This document shows positions 8,591 to 20,394 of a stretch of 64,000 nt of DNA, piece after piece. The translations under genes were made by a program, and so were the position numbers. The notes beneath the pieces are model-generated. The model did no database searches and was not told where the DNA came from. It saw nothing but the letters and a program-made list of their open reading frames with translations. Origin of the DNA: Isoperla grammatica (lineage: Eukaryota > Arthropoda > Insecta > Plecoptera > Perlodidae); NCBI GenBank assembly GCA_945910005.1, contig OX246746.1:28203468-28267467 (forward strand), in the 5' to 3' direction. Position 1 is the first letter of the stretch. Each line of letters starts with the position of its first letter.

Positions 8591-10890
8591 CTCTTTTCCT
8601 TTGCCCCAGGAAATGTTGGTCCGCAATTCCCACAGCCGAGTAGCTGAATCTTCTTCATCCCGGTACTGCAGTGTGTAGATTGCTTGAAACCAGTAATTCA
8701 GCCATCACTATAAGCTGTTTTCCCCATGTTGGGTTGTCTTCATTCTCTAGTCTAGGTTTTTACACCATCCCTACTCCAGAAGTGGCGGGTAAAGAGGGAC
8801 CGGCCCATCTATAGTAAGCAATAGCTGAATGGTTTCACCCTAGCTCTGGGCTGGTCTCTCTGGTCGTCACATCTAAGATGCACCCCTTCCTCCTACCGCA
8901 TTTATATATAAGTATATAAATATTAATAGCAATAATAGATATTCCGGCAGCTTCTGTGCATTCAAGTAGGAATGTATGCAATATAACAAAGGTATGATCT
9001 TTTGTTTGTTAGTCTTTGCGTGCTAGTTAGTGGTTGCTGTACAACTGTGTAGCCGGAGGGGGATGACGTTGTGAGGATGTAGTACTGCTGGTGTTTTTTT
9101 TGTGTTCTAGTTCATCTTGCATCTCCGGTCTGTGTTCGAGCCGTCGATCTGTTGACTTGGGTGGATTGGCTGCCGTCAGCGAATCGTCGGAAAGGCGACT
9201 GGGGCGAGAAATTACGACTCCAGCGTCCACTGTACTCAATTGGAACCATACATTATGTATTTTCTTTAATATCTTTATTATTATTTTATTTATTGCATTA
9301 TGAATTTTTCTATTTATCTTTGTTTTCTGTTAATTTCTTTGGTGGATCATGACCTTTTTGGCAATTGTTATCATATTTAAATTTTGTACAAGATGGGATT
9401 GAGTGCTTCACACCTGGTCTCATTGCTTTCAGGTCATATTTCCTTGTAGCTTCACTTCAGAATGTATTTATGGCTGAGGGGTGAGGGATTTTGACTATGG
9501 GTCTTTGTAAATTTTGCTGGTTATAATGGGGGTGGGTTGTTCAATTTCATTGTGTCTGGGGTTTTGCTTACGTCATACATCACATGCCAAATTTGGTTAT
9601 CACAATGTTCTCTGGTTTCCATAAATCACCCTTTGAATCGGGGTCGATTCTTCCCCGAGGAGATGGGATGTCGGGTAAAAGTTTTAGTCTTTATAACTTT
9701 TACTGTTCTTTATTTCATGGTGATTTATGGATACCTTACTGTGGCAGTGTATTCTTGTGCTTCACATTTAAAGTATGCACTGTGTTGTACAATTTTATCA
9801 GCTTAGACAGGTCACTTGAGGGTATTGATTGCGGCAACTTAGCTGACTACTTGGTTCAGGAGGGGGTTGGTTCGCTTGCGACGTCTCCGAGACCTATCCC
9901 CACTCTTTTGGGATTTTTTCTTACGGGAGGGGGTCGAACCGAGTAGTTTGATTGGTAATTTATGACTTTATACAGCCAGCATAGGGCTAACAGGATCAAT
10001 GATCATCCAATAATATCAAACGGTCTTGAACGTCACTAACCACTTCACGGGGTCAGAGTTAGCCACCGGGAAGCCAAGGTAGGGGTACTACAGCTACCTT
10101 CTGGTTAGGAATAAGTCCATCAGACCTGGAATGCCCATAGATTTGCCATGTCTCAGCCATGTAGGATAAATGTGTAACTCAATAAATGCTGTTCCTATAT
10201 TGTTTGAACCCAAGTCTTTATCATTCCAAGACCTAAACTGCCTGAAATGGTATATCCCAATCCCATTGATGTGAGAATAACCCTTAGAGCTGTGCCCCAG
10301 TACATCTTCGGGTCTGGAGTCCGTGGGTTCTAGGCTGAGCCGACAATGTTGGGTTGGAGACAAAGTGGGTTCTCGCTACATCACAATATTATACGTCAAA
10401 AGCTAGCCATAAAGTATAAACGTGTAGGCCTAGACACTAGCACTTGTTATTACAAATATAAGCCTGAAAAAAGTACTAGACAGTAAAGACTACAAATTAT
10501 ATTACGACCCGTGTAGTTATAACAGATCAAACCATACATCATAATTATTGATTGATTAATGATTGGTTGATATCATAATTATTAACGAGAAGAAACGAGA
10601 AACAATTTTAATATTATGTTGCCATTCTGTTGTGCCACAATTTAGAGACAACATGGCGAGAAATAATAAACAGGTAAAGGGTGCAGTCTATTGAAACAAA
10701 AAGTAATGTGGAAGCAGGATTAAAATACATATGTACTTCAATACTGCATTCATTTTTGACAGCAGTTAAATATTTATCAGGTATATAGTACCTACTGCAT
10801 TAGTTTTATACTCGTTCATAATTAGTTTATTGGAAGCAAAATATTCTTCCAACTGGCAAATTAAAATCACAATCAGTTCTTCCAGCCTTC
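8591..10890. other. No gene recognised
   Basis: Over 2 kb without a feature I can name. It includes small frames around 9537-9946 (plus) and 10094-10363 (minus) with no family resemblance. A block at 8795-8870 is faintly similar to 3280-3350. Some of this is probably untranslated or decayed transposon sequence. Confidence 0.4.
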
Positions 10891-11530
10891 TTTCATATAA
10901 TTATCGTAGGGTCATCGGTATACACGATGATTTGAAATATCTTGAAAATGTAGTTTCAAATGTCATTAACGTAAAGTGAGTAAAACAATAGTCCTAACAC
11001 AGTTCCTTGGAGTACTGTGGGGACTGACACAGTTTTATACTTTGCACTAGACAACACAAGGTGATGTTTGATACTTAATAAAATCTAAACACATCTTAAC
11101 TTGGAGAGTAATATTGATAGATATGTATAGTCAAAAGCCTTGCTTAAATCTACCAATAATCCGGCAGGTAAACCACCATCATCTAAAGAGACTGAAATCT
11201 TGTTAATGAAAATAATTATGGCAGACGGTCGGCCTTTTTGACCTGAAGCCATGTTGCATATTCGATATAATTTTGTATCTATCACAGAATGTAAGTATTC
11301 TCCTATGCATGGGTATTTCAAACAACTTAGCAAAAACTGAAAGCAAGGATATTGGTATATTATTCTTCATTACCTGTGTACGACCACTCTTAAAGATTGG
11401 AATCACGTGGCTATTTTGAAAATATCCAGTTTGAAAAGACATTAATGATGAGCAGCAAGAAATATTCTAGTCTAGTCAACTTCGCAAGTGAACATGGTAC
11501 TTCGCCAGGTCCTGCCGAATTCTTATTCGC
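10891..11530 (-). pseudogene. LINE reverse transcriptase pseudogene, palm region
   Basis: Minus-strand translations in changing frames give consecutive RT landmarks. SAGPGEVP lies at about 11515, VIPIFKSG with PISLLSVFAKLFE at about 11400-11340, QHGFRSK at about 11260, and GLLVDLSKAFDYTYLSILL at about 11150. Then come SVPTVLQGTVLGLLFYSL at about 11020 and the catalytic VYTDD at about 10915. These correspond to the fingers and palm of a non-LTR retrotransposon polymerase. Several frameshifts and stops separate them. The upstream part continues at 12380-12667 beyond an inserted segment. Confidence 0.88.
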
Positions 11531-12379
11531 TAAGCTGTGGAATCCCACCTACCACCACCCCACTTCCCCCCCCCCCCCCCACCCTCCACCACCTCACTTT
11601 CTGTTACATTATGAAGGAATATGGTGTTACTGCTGCATGGAGTTTGGGTAAGATTGCTCTGTACATGGAATGTATTAAGCCCCAACCACAATTGTCGGCA
11701 TCGTGATCGTAATCGGGATGTGGATCGCAATCGTACATTTTCTTATACTAAATCATTACGACATTACGATTTTATTGTGAGCAGAGCCATAAGAACCATG
11801 TAAGTCAACTTTTAAACGATTGCGATTACGATCCCGATTACGACAATTGTGGGTAGGCTTTTTTAGCTAACAAGTAACAACAACTGCACAACATTTTCAA
11901 AATAGTAATTACCAGTTAGTGTCTGGGCAACACCAACAGGATCACTAATAAGTTAATACCCTTCCCTCTTCAGTATTTAAAGTATGTTAAATAAATGACA
12001 TTACATAGGGATATTATGAATATGATTATGTAGGAATGTCACTACGTTTTGTGTCCTGGGCAATGAGGAATGTGTTTAGGGTGATGATGAATTGATGAGT
12101 TGTCTATTATCCCTTCAGTTCCTTTATGTACTTATGTATGTATTTTTGTAAATTTTGTATAATTTTGTATTTAGGTAAATAGTGGTGTACCAATGGGTTG
12201 TTCTTATGGTATCTGTAACTTAATGTATTCTAATATTTGTCTTACATATGTGCAGTACTTCGCTACTGTGAAGTTTCTAATTTCTTAAATATCTGTATGA
12301 ATTACATTGTATTTGTATTGTATTGTAATACTATTAGCTAATGTGCTATAATAAAAGACTACTACTACTACTAGGCCTA
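11531..12379 (+). mobile_element. Retroelement inserted in the LINE pseudogene
   Basis: This 0.85-kb stretch separates two parts of one minus-strand LINE. It ends on the plus strand with ATAATAAAAG followed by five ACT triplets (12350-12372), like the 3' end of a retroelement with a simple-repeat tail. Inside is a separate MITE (11677-11860) and a C-rich run (11568-11581). The 5' boundary is approximate and no coding part is recognised. Confidence 0.5.
11677..11860. mobile_element. Palindromic MITE, family CM1
   Basis: Inverted ends AAGCCCCAACCACAATTGTC and, from the right, AAGCCTACCCACAATTGTC lead into AT/CG-alternating arms such as GATCGTAATCGGGAT. The same family occurs at 32738, 35166, 39757, 42209 and 57111. 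It is non-autonomous; I could not settle the target duplication. Confidence 0.7.
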
Positions 12380-12667
12380 CTACATTATGTTATGGTTTCC
12401 AATCTCACTTTTAACAATATTCCACACACATTTAGATTTGTTTTTTGAGATTATAATTTTAGACCCACAATGATGTTTCTTAGCTTCTTGGGCTTTTGCA
12501 CAGTAAACCTTTTTATAATTTCTGTACCTTTCTGTTTTTGAACCATGAGTTTTAGAATGTTTCATAACATTATAAAGTTCTCTTAGATCTAGTTTCATAT
12601 GATTTAATAATAGTGTCACATTTTGTAGAGGAGAAATAAGTATCAGCATTGATGCATCAGATAACAA
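12380..12667 (-). pseudogene. LINE fragment, region before reverse transcriptase
   Basis: The 95-residue frame contains YRNYKKVYCAKAQEAKKHHC and NKSKCVWNIVKSEIGN. This resembles the linker between endonuclease and RT in LINE ORF2 proteins (AKKxYY ... S.NKxKxxWxII..E.G). It belongs with 10891-11530, on the same strand and in the right order. Confidence 0.75.
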
Positions 12668-13279
12668 ATAAGATATGTTCAGTAAGCTGCACTATTACTA
12701 TAGTCATTAGTCACCAACCACGTGAAGTGAACTGTGTACTCAAAACGTAATACAGCAACTAGTTTCGTACCACATAAAACGTGAAGCCGTCTATAATAAC
12801 ACATTCTTACGGTAAAGCAACTCCATTTCTGGACGATTCTCTCAAGCTAATATTATGGCTAGTGAATAGTTATGCAAGCATGGATTCAAGCTACAGGTCA
12901 TGCACAACTAGGCATCCGACCGTATGCAATTACGTTGACCACCGAATGAAAAATAGTTGTCAATGCATAGAGATGAACCCTTGATAGGGCAGTGGGGTAT
13001 CTGCTGCGGGCGTGACCTACGCGGGTCAAGCGGGAGCTAGCCGACTTGCACCGTTAGTCGCATAGGCTGAAGAATGTTGGCGTGGTGCCATTATTGGTGA
13101 TGAGATGCATTACAGGCGCCACTGTCCCAACGCATTTTAATATCCAACGGGTCCCCCACGCGTCTTCGCTTGGCCAAATCTGAGAAGATGCGGACAAACG
13201 AATCAGGTGAGAGTGAGTGAGCTGGGCGTCGAGATGAATCATCGGGACTTGCGGACCGAGCCATAGCAACAGAGAGACA
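12668..13279. other. No gene recognised
   Basis: Mixed-composition DNA. Overlapping minus-strand frames near 13054-13396 are not similar to a known family and run into the palindromic element that follows. Confidence 0.4.
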
Positions 13280-13765
13280 CACTGGTAACGGACTCTTGAC
13301 ATTTGACAAGCCTTTGGCTCTGTTTGGGCTGTTCCTTTGCAGAGCCAAAGGAAGAGGAATCCAAACGGAACATGCCAACAAGGGATGGGCAAACACGTAA
13401 TAGCATAAACGTTTAACCTCCTAAAATTCGCGTTTAAACGTTTTCGTCACCCGCCTCCCCCAAAATGAAAATAACTATGTATGCATATTTTCTTTTGTAA
13501 CTATATACTTATCATTTGATTGATTGACAATTTTCCTGTACTCCCGCAAGGGTAATATGTAATTCGTTTAATTATTGTAACAACTTATTTGTATTTATAT
13601 TATATTATGGAAATAAAACAAACTTACATACATACACTTTATCAAGAACGTTTACCTGTGGCGTAAAGAATATAAACGTTTAAACTCAAAGGCACTCTCA
13701 CGTTTAAACGTCTCATCCCTAATGCCAACAGAGCCAAACGCTTGTCAAGTGTCTAGTCCAGTGTG
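13280..13765. mobile_element. Palindromic element split by a hAT-like insertion
   Basis: Arms pair around the nested insertion: left TTGACAAGCCTTTGGCTCTG (about 13310) matches, inverted, AGAGCCAAACGCTTGTCA (about 13735). The arms extend to GGACT/AGTCC. Without the nested element it would be a short hairpin element. Confidence 0.6.
13380..13721. mobile_element. hAT-like MITE with 8-bp target duplication
   Basis: Ends AAGGGATG and, inverted, TAGGGATG, with GTTTAAACG-type palindromes inside both arms. ATGCCAAC flanks it on both sides (13372-13379 and 13722-13729), an exact 8-bp duplication. No transposase. Confidence 0.75.
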
Positions 13766-13934
13766 TAGTGTACGTCGTGTACTAAGCAAGGTAAGTCGGT
13801 TGCTGACAAACACTCTTAAACGTATAGTGGGCGATGATCGATGGGTATAGCCTAGTATTTATTTTAAGTGATTATCATTATTTAATTTAATGTAGGCTAG
13901 TAGTAGTTATAAACAATGCATAATAATTTAATTT

Positions 13935-13994
13935 TTCGTAGGAATCCCTGTTATAGGGTGCACACCAGCTTTACCTGATGTGCCCCTCTTCAGG
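13935..13994 (-). mobile_element. SINE family S1, 3' part (split copy)
   Basis: Reverse complement of the 3' end of the SINE copies at 29623 and 30265 (CGTAGGAATCCCTG..., GTGCACACCAGC, GTGCCCCTCTTCAGG). Its 5' part lies at 19040-19232. The two halves are separated by the 5-kb element at 13995-19039. Confidence 0.85.
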
Positions 13995-14123
13995 GCCCGA
14001 ATCCACAAAGCAGAGTAAAATTTGGGAGTAAAGTTAAATTAACTCCCGTTTTTTACTCCTCGCTAACTCCCGAATTTTAACTCGATTTTTTACTCCGGTT
14101 TCCGTATCCACGAAGGAGAGTTA

Positions 14124-15108
14124 TTTTCGGAGTTAGTAAGAAGTTAAATATCAGTGACATCATAGGTGACGCCATGAATATCAACCAATAACAACTTAAC
14201 TTTTATTGAAAGCCAATGGAAAGCTGTTATTATAAGGAACAAGATTTAAATTTGTATTCGATTCTGTTCAGCAAGTATTTCCTATCTACACACAGACGTA
14301 TTACCGAAGTGAACTCCTACAATTACGGTCAGAATTACTTTTAGGCCTATACGGAAAACTATATTTACCAGAGACGAGTTTGGAGTAATAATTATAGAGC
14401 TAAACATATCGGCAAAATTTGCTCCCCGAGCGTAACAAAATGTCAAAAGGCATGGCACAGGAACAAAATTACGGTATTATAAAAGCCGTGAATACGAGGG
14501 GTATTCCCGTGGTTGGCCTAGAAGAATACATAAAACTAAAGTGCAAGAATCATACACATTTTCATAGGCAAAGGGTAAAAGATTACAGCACAAGCCCTAG
14601 GCAGACATGTTATTTCTAGGCCTGTATCTGGCATCATTTCATTCATAATAGAACTGACATTCCTAGGGCTCCTCTGCTCAGATATTCGCTTTCGCCGACT
14701 CTATTGTTCAGTAAGGTCTAGTGTAAGCCTTTTTTGTATTATGCATTGCATATTGCACACCTACGTAACGTTTGGTCTGTCTGTGCATGGTGTATGATCG
14801 TGGTCTTTACTTCAAAACCAAGCATGACGTTTTGTGAAAACTATGGAGATGTCTGTAGGCCATTCTAGTGCTAGATCCACTTATGTTTTAGGCTGAATGT
14901 CCCACTTATTATATTGCAATACCTAGGTTCGTGGGCAAGTCAATAGGCCTACATAGTTGTGCATGGTAGAGTAGACCAAGGCATACAGGCAATAGTGCAC
15001 ATTAGCCCTACAATTAGTATGGCTCGCCCACAATGTTATTGTTTTATCTCTTACGATAGGCTTTGGTACCATACACAAGTAGCTTGATGCACAGATTGTT
15101 AAAAAAAT
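14124..15108. other. Interior of the 5-kb element, left part
   Basis: No recognised gene. The largest frame is 66 residues at 14419-14619, without a family match. Confidence 0.4.
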
Positions 15109-15961
15109 CGGAGTGTATATTCTTACGGCAGAACGTAAGATCAACGGAGTGTATATTCTTACGGCAGAACGTAAGATTTGCTCAGTCAAAATTATTCTTA
15201 CGTCGCGCAAGCGCGGCCGGATCGTTATATTATATGGCAGGCAAGACGCTGTTACCGTAAGCAGTCACATTGGCCTAGTGGTGAGCGAGTTCGACTGTCA
15301 AGCGGACGGCCAGGGTTCAAATCTTGCCCAATCTTTTTTTTTTATTTTTTTTTTACATTCCTAGTTGTAATGTACGTTGAATTATATTTTGAATTCAACA
15401 TTTTCCTGGTAAAAATGTCAGGGCGATTAAAGCTTTTGGCGATTCATTAGAGACGTTAGTTAAGGTCCATGAAGGTTAGATCGTGAAGAAAGTTTGATCT
15501 CGTGTTAACTTACGATACGATACACATTAAGAGCTTCCCGTTTGCGGGCCCAGTAACTGTAACGGGAAATTCGCCAAGTTTTAACTTTTCGTTAGCGTTC
15601 CCGTTCCGGGCCTTCCCGGAACCATTTCAGAATCAAGATGTCCACGGCCTGTTAAAAATTGTACGTAGGCCTACTCCTAATCAGCTGGTCGAATGTTGAT
15701 TGGCCGAAATTACCAGGTGCGCCAAATATACGGTATTAAAACCTATAACAAATACAGGTTGACAAACATAATATTTTATTTACTTGCGTCTGCTTGACGG
15801 GTGATTGTGCATCGAAACCCTTCCCGTTACCGTGTTCCCGTTAACGTTAACGGGCAATTGTACATCGGCCTTAACACGTGAAAAAAACGACCAATAACAG
15901 CACTTGCCGTAAGAATAATTTTCAGCAAATCTTACGTTCTGCCGTAAGAATATACACAGCG
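15109..15961. mobile_element. Mutator-like non-autonomous element
   Basis: 853 bp flanked by an exact 9-bp duplication TAAAAAAAT (15100-15108 and 15962-15970). The inverted ends share GTGTATATTCTTACGGCAGA and continue ACGTAAGATTTGCT for about 50 bp in all. The left end is tandemly duplicated: a 36-bp block at 15113 repeats from 15149. Long TIRs plus a 9-bp target duplication point to a MULE-type element. It carries a tRNA-like segment but no transposase. Confidence 0.8.
15264..15336 (+). repeat. tRNA-Asp-like sequence inside the Mutator-like element
   Basis: TGGCCTAGTGGTGAGC resembles a tRNA D-arm (A box), GACTGTCAA an anticodon loop with GTC, and GGGTTCAAATC a T-arm (B box). A run of nine T follows, a pol III terminator. 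The acceptor arms do not pair, so it is a tRNA relic or SINE head, not a gene. Confidence 0.55.
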
Positions 15962-18946
15962 TAAAAAAATTGTAGAGCTAAACAAATGTTATTGTCTCAT
16001 AAAATGTCAATAAATGGTATGGTCATACTAAATTCTACAGACTTCTACTTACCTAGGCCTATAGGCCTCCATGATGTTCTGTCATTTTTTGTTCCAAATA
16101 AGTACAAGGGCCACAAATATTCTTTAACCTTGGTTGGCCATATACAATCGCATGAGAAAGGAACAAATGTATTATGTCATCACTACATAATATAACATAT
16201 ATGTAGACATAAAACAATTTAAAGAATTTAGTAGTAGAAATATTTATTATAGCATGTTTTCATTTTTCCATACAGTATTAAGTTAATATACAATACACAA
16301 CATACAGTAACATACATCCAACATGGTACATGTACCTGTGGCACTATGTTATTTACTAAAACATAGCCTATCTGTATCACTGCAACCATAGTATCACTTG
16401 TCAAGGTATGTTTTCTTAAAAATATAGTTAATTAATCCACCAAAAAGTGGAAGCAATATCAAAGAATTAAAATTGTATTGAATTGGGGCTTGCAACAGAA
16501 GTATGGCTTTTTTTATGAAAAAAAGTTACTATAAGAATCAACCCTAGGCCTTCCGCATTAGAGTTCGGTTCTGAGTTGAATATATCCAGGGTAGGTTTGA
16601 TTTTCTTTTTTAGTCGAGTAAAAGTATCGAGTCGTCTGACCTTGTTGTAGAGAAGGCCTATGTTTTAAAAGAACAGCAAGTGTTCCAACCGATAGTCTAC
16701 CTTCAGCTATTCAGCTTCAGCTAGTGTGAATTAATTATATTAACACTTACATTTACTTAGTGTGGATAAAAATGCATTATATTGATTATTGAACACTAGT
16801 TCTTCGTTCTTCCTTACAATACCCCAACAATACCACTTTATGAGGAACAATTTTAAAGAAATTCAATCCCATGCATTATCGGATCATATGAAAGTTATGT
16901 TTTTCCATCAAAAAACTGTAGCTGTGCGATTCAAATCATCTACAAAAGATAAACAAGAATATTATACAAAACACTGGAGCACTTTTCACCCGACGTTTGC
17001 TGTTAAATTGCCACAAATTAAATCACACACACGTAAATCGATTGACAATGAGATGAAGCTGCTGCTGTTGCACCTCTAGCTCTGTTTGTTTGGTTCCGAT
17101 CATGGATGCTGTGTGCTACTGGTCCTGGTGCTGGTCCTAGTCCATGGTGGTGGTGGTGGTACAGTAAGCACCAGTCATGGGGTTAAGGTCCTCTCCACAC
17201 CTGAAACAATATCAATTTGAAATAATTTTAGACAATATGGATGCAGCTACAAGATAATTTAGCTCGTGTGAGACACTAAACTCAGTGCAGACTAAAATAA
17301 CTGGAAAGAAAAGGAGAACGCATTATTTTGGAGACTGCGTAAAATATCTTCTTGCCATTCCTTAGCCTCGAACCTACATTTTATGTGAAGGTAGCCTACA
17401 ACAGTTTTATAGTTCACCTACCAACGTGTATCAAATCATACTTTTTAACTAGGCGTAGATCTTCACTGTCCTACATTCAAACCACCAACATTTAAGCATC
17501 ATGTTCCTCTTCCTTAACACTGACCCTACTGTGACCCTACCAAGTGAATAATCGTAACATGAAATGATTAAATTTTACAAACCTAAGAGGCAAAAGTAGC
17601 GGAAACTTATGTAGGGCTAACGTGGCTTTGCTGCCAAACGTATTGTTGCTGTGACATTATACCTTGGAGGCCACTGTACATGGTAGGCCTACCATTCGTT
17701 ACCGGTAGACTAGGTGGGGTTGATGGAATATGTGCGATGTAATGCGTACTTACACAATTTGCTAATTATATCCACCCTGTTCTCTGCCGGTCTTTTAATC
17801 CAATGTGTATTTCATCAATGCACCAATGGCATAGGGGAACTGGCACAAAGCATAGTTGAATCTGAAAATACAAAAAGAGCCTCATTAGTCAGCCAATTAA
17901 CATCTAGGATACAGCTTGGGCATATAAGCAACTGTCAATTTTATCGTAATTGAACTGTCGTTACACTTGTCTGGTGCCTTAGGTCCGAGCCCTACGTCTA
18001 TGGTAGCCCTAGGCCTTACAAGATACAATTGGACTTATCTAGGCTAGGCCTATGCTAGGGCCTAGACCTAGAGGTTAGGCCTGCGGACAATGATGTAGGC
18101 CTACCGGTAGCATAGACCTAGGCTAGCTCAGTTGACCTAGGCCTATTGCCTGAATTAATCTAGAACCAATTATGTTAAGTTAATGAGTCTGTTCTCCAAC
18201 TTACCTTGTTTGTCTATGAGGCTAGGCCTAGCCTTAAGTAGGCTTAGCACTTCGAAAGGGTAGGCCTAGGCCCTAGGGCTCCGCCTGCAGAGCAATGTGT
18301 CCACGGCTTCTCAAAACCTCTTCAATTGACACTTCCCAGCTTATTTTCGACAGATGCCAATATAGCGCATAAACACACTTGTCTTCCTGACGGAATGTGA
18401 CACCAAGGACAAATTGAACGACGGGCAGGTATGCGCAGATGACTAGGGTCCTAGGGCTAACCTAACCAACCTCGAGTTTGACACACACACACACTTTGTG
18501 CTTTGGAAAGTAATAATTTCGTAACAGCTTATATTGTTAGAGTAGTTTGGAAGATCCAGCTATTCTCGGAACACTCTTCGTTGCCCCTCAATTACTTGCT
18601 CGATCCAAACTGCAACCAAACGTGAGACCTCGAAGTGTCAGCTGCTGTCTGTTGTTGACATTTTCAAGTGGCCTGCGGTAGGCGGGACTAACCTAACCTA
18701 TAACTTCGCGGGAAACTAAAAGTATTTCAAATGGGAAATGATTGTAATACGTTCTTGCTAAGTATTTATATATAAATTTAGCAATCAATTTGGAACACAC
18801 GTGTACTAAATTTTTCAATTAATTATTTTAAATCTCAAGAAGCACGGGTCCGCCATGTTGAATAAATCAACTTTCGGGAGTAAACTTTTAACTCCTGCCA
18901 CAGAGCAGGAGTTAAATTTTAGAGTTAAATAACCCCCAAAACTGGC
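15962..18946. other. Interior of the 5-kb element, right part
   Basis: About 3 kb without a recognised gene. Two frames of 79-96 residues (16789-17079 and 17714-17953) are unassigned. Positions 17980-18290 are crowded with AGGCCT and CCTAGG palindromes. Confidence 0.4.
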
Positions 18947-19039
18947 TAACTCCCTTTTGTGGATTCGGAAACCGGAGTAAAGCGCGGCTAACTCTAAAAA
19001 TTAACTCTTTTTTCTTAACTCCGCTTTGTGGATTCGGGC

Positions 19040-19232
19040 GTGACTAACTAGGTATATTAGGGTGTTTGGATAGTTGGGAAGGAATGTCCGAGGGCTGATA
19101 GTGTGACTCAATATAGCATTCGCCTTTAAGACTGAGGAAAACACCTCCAGTCAGGACTGCCGGTGGCTGGAATCGAACCGGTGACCTCCCGAATTAGAGT
19201 CTCGCATCTTACCGCTGAGTCACCTCTATCGG
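19040..19232 (-). mobile_element. SINE family S1, 5' tRNA-related part (split copy)
   Basis: On the minus strand it starts CCGATAGAGGTGACTCAGCG and includes the B-box-like GGTTCGATTCC. It continues the copy cut at 13994. The junction with GTGACTAAC proves the 5-kb element landed inside this SINE. Confidence 0.85.
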
Positions 19233-19631
19233 TAAACAATGCATTGACTGTATCTAGTGCTCTGGCCGCCACCACACGTATCCCAATAGTAATCTCTGTC
19301 TGGGTCAGTTTGTGTTTAATAAAATGATACGTTGTACTGTACGTACGTAACAACTATTATGCTGTTCGGCCTGTTGTTCATGTTTGGTTTGGGCTATCAC
19401 ACATTTTGGCAACGATGCTAATCGAGACGAAATAAAGTTTGATACAACGGCTGTCACGTATTTGATAACTTGTCCGAATCTTAATAACAATATTTTATAC
19501 TTACTTCTAGGAAAACCTCCGAATCAGACAAGAAAATAACCGAGGTCCCAAACGTATTAATCATAGTTATCTTCATCATTAGTATTATAATTTTATTTTA
19601 TCAATATAATATTTATTGATTCATACCAATT
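19233..19631. other. No gene recognised
   Basis: Unremarkable DNA between the SINE and a Helitron-like element. Confidence 0.4.
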
Positions 19632-20394
19632 TATTAAGCGAGCGAAGCGAGCGTTTCCACTTGACTCTTATGGCACTTCATTCTGTTTTTTTTTTGTTTG
19701 TTTCTTTGTTTTTTGTTTGTTTTTTTTTTGTTTTTATGTCCGTCGATAGCGGTCGAACGGAAAGTCCGATCAACTTGAAATTTGAACCATCCACAAGCCT
19801 TGATGTGGATTGAAGGTGTATAGTTTTGAGGCAAAATCGTTCGAACAGTTACAAAGTTACACCAAAGTTACTGCAAAATATTTTTCTGAAACAAAATGGC
19901 GGCAAAATGTGAGATAGCCAGATTTTTCTACAGATTTTTCCGGTCACGAATATGTTAATGTAATGGCGATCTGATAAGTATTGGCAAAGTTACACAAAAG
20001 TTACTCGAAAATATATTTCTGAAACACAGTAACAGCAAAATGTGAGGTGGCTATCTTATAGTAAATTTTTGTCTGGTCACGAATATACTAATGTTAACTC
20101 GATCCGATACGTATTAGAGGCAGAAATTACATTTCTGTTGCTGTCAATAAGTGTTAGTAACGGTGGCGGACCGTGTTGAAAACATGACCACGAAAATTCT
20201 TAGCAACGCACATTGCACTGCATACAACAATGTCGGAAAGTATAATAGCCATGGAAATAAGAACAATTTTTGCAATGCGCATTCTTGAATTGTTGTTAAT
20301 TGTTGTTCGTATTAGCATTGAAAACTTTTCGCCAGAAAGTTCGTAGATATTGACGCGCTCGCTTATCAACGCGTCAAACAGAGCGTTTTCCTAG
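19632..20394 (+). mobile_element. Helitron-like element, copy 1
   Basis: The 3' end has a perfect 6-bp stem GACGCG...CGCGTC (about 20351-20374), then GAGCGTTTTCCTAG and a T, fitting the Helitron rule of a hairpin shortly before CTRR with a T in the target. The left end AGCGAGCGAAGCGAGCG resembles the start of the copy at 37937. No Rep/helicase frame is present. The 5' boundary is approximate because no TC start is evident. Confidence 0.5.

Larger units (their letters stand above)
13995..19039. mobile_element. 5-kb DNA transposon-like element with doubled terminal inverted repeats
   Basis: Inserted inside a SINE, which fixes both ends. The outer TIR starts GCCCGAATCCACAAAGCAGA at 13995 and, inverted, GCCCGAATCCACAAAGCGGA at 19039. 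A second, inner copy of the TIR lies in each arm: TCCGTATCCACGAAGGAGAG near 14101 and its inverted partner near 18950-18970. Many GGAGTTA/TAACTCC words fill both ends and may be transposase binding sites. At most one base is shared between the flanks, so no ordinary target duplication is visible. The TIR text is reminiscent of Harbinger or ISL2EU elements, but that is only a resemblance. Internal small frames (14419-14619, 15986-16195, 16789-17079, 17714-17953) match no transposase I recognise. Confidence 0.8.

Noticed and set aside
9537..9946. Overlapping frames with hydrophobic stretches
   Set aside because: Two overlapping frames on one strand, neither with family resemblance nor signs of conservation.
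15264..15336. A functional tRNA-Asp gene
   Set aside because: The acceptor arms do not pair and the T stem is imperfect; it lies inside a mobile element.
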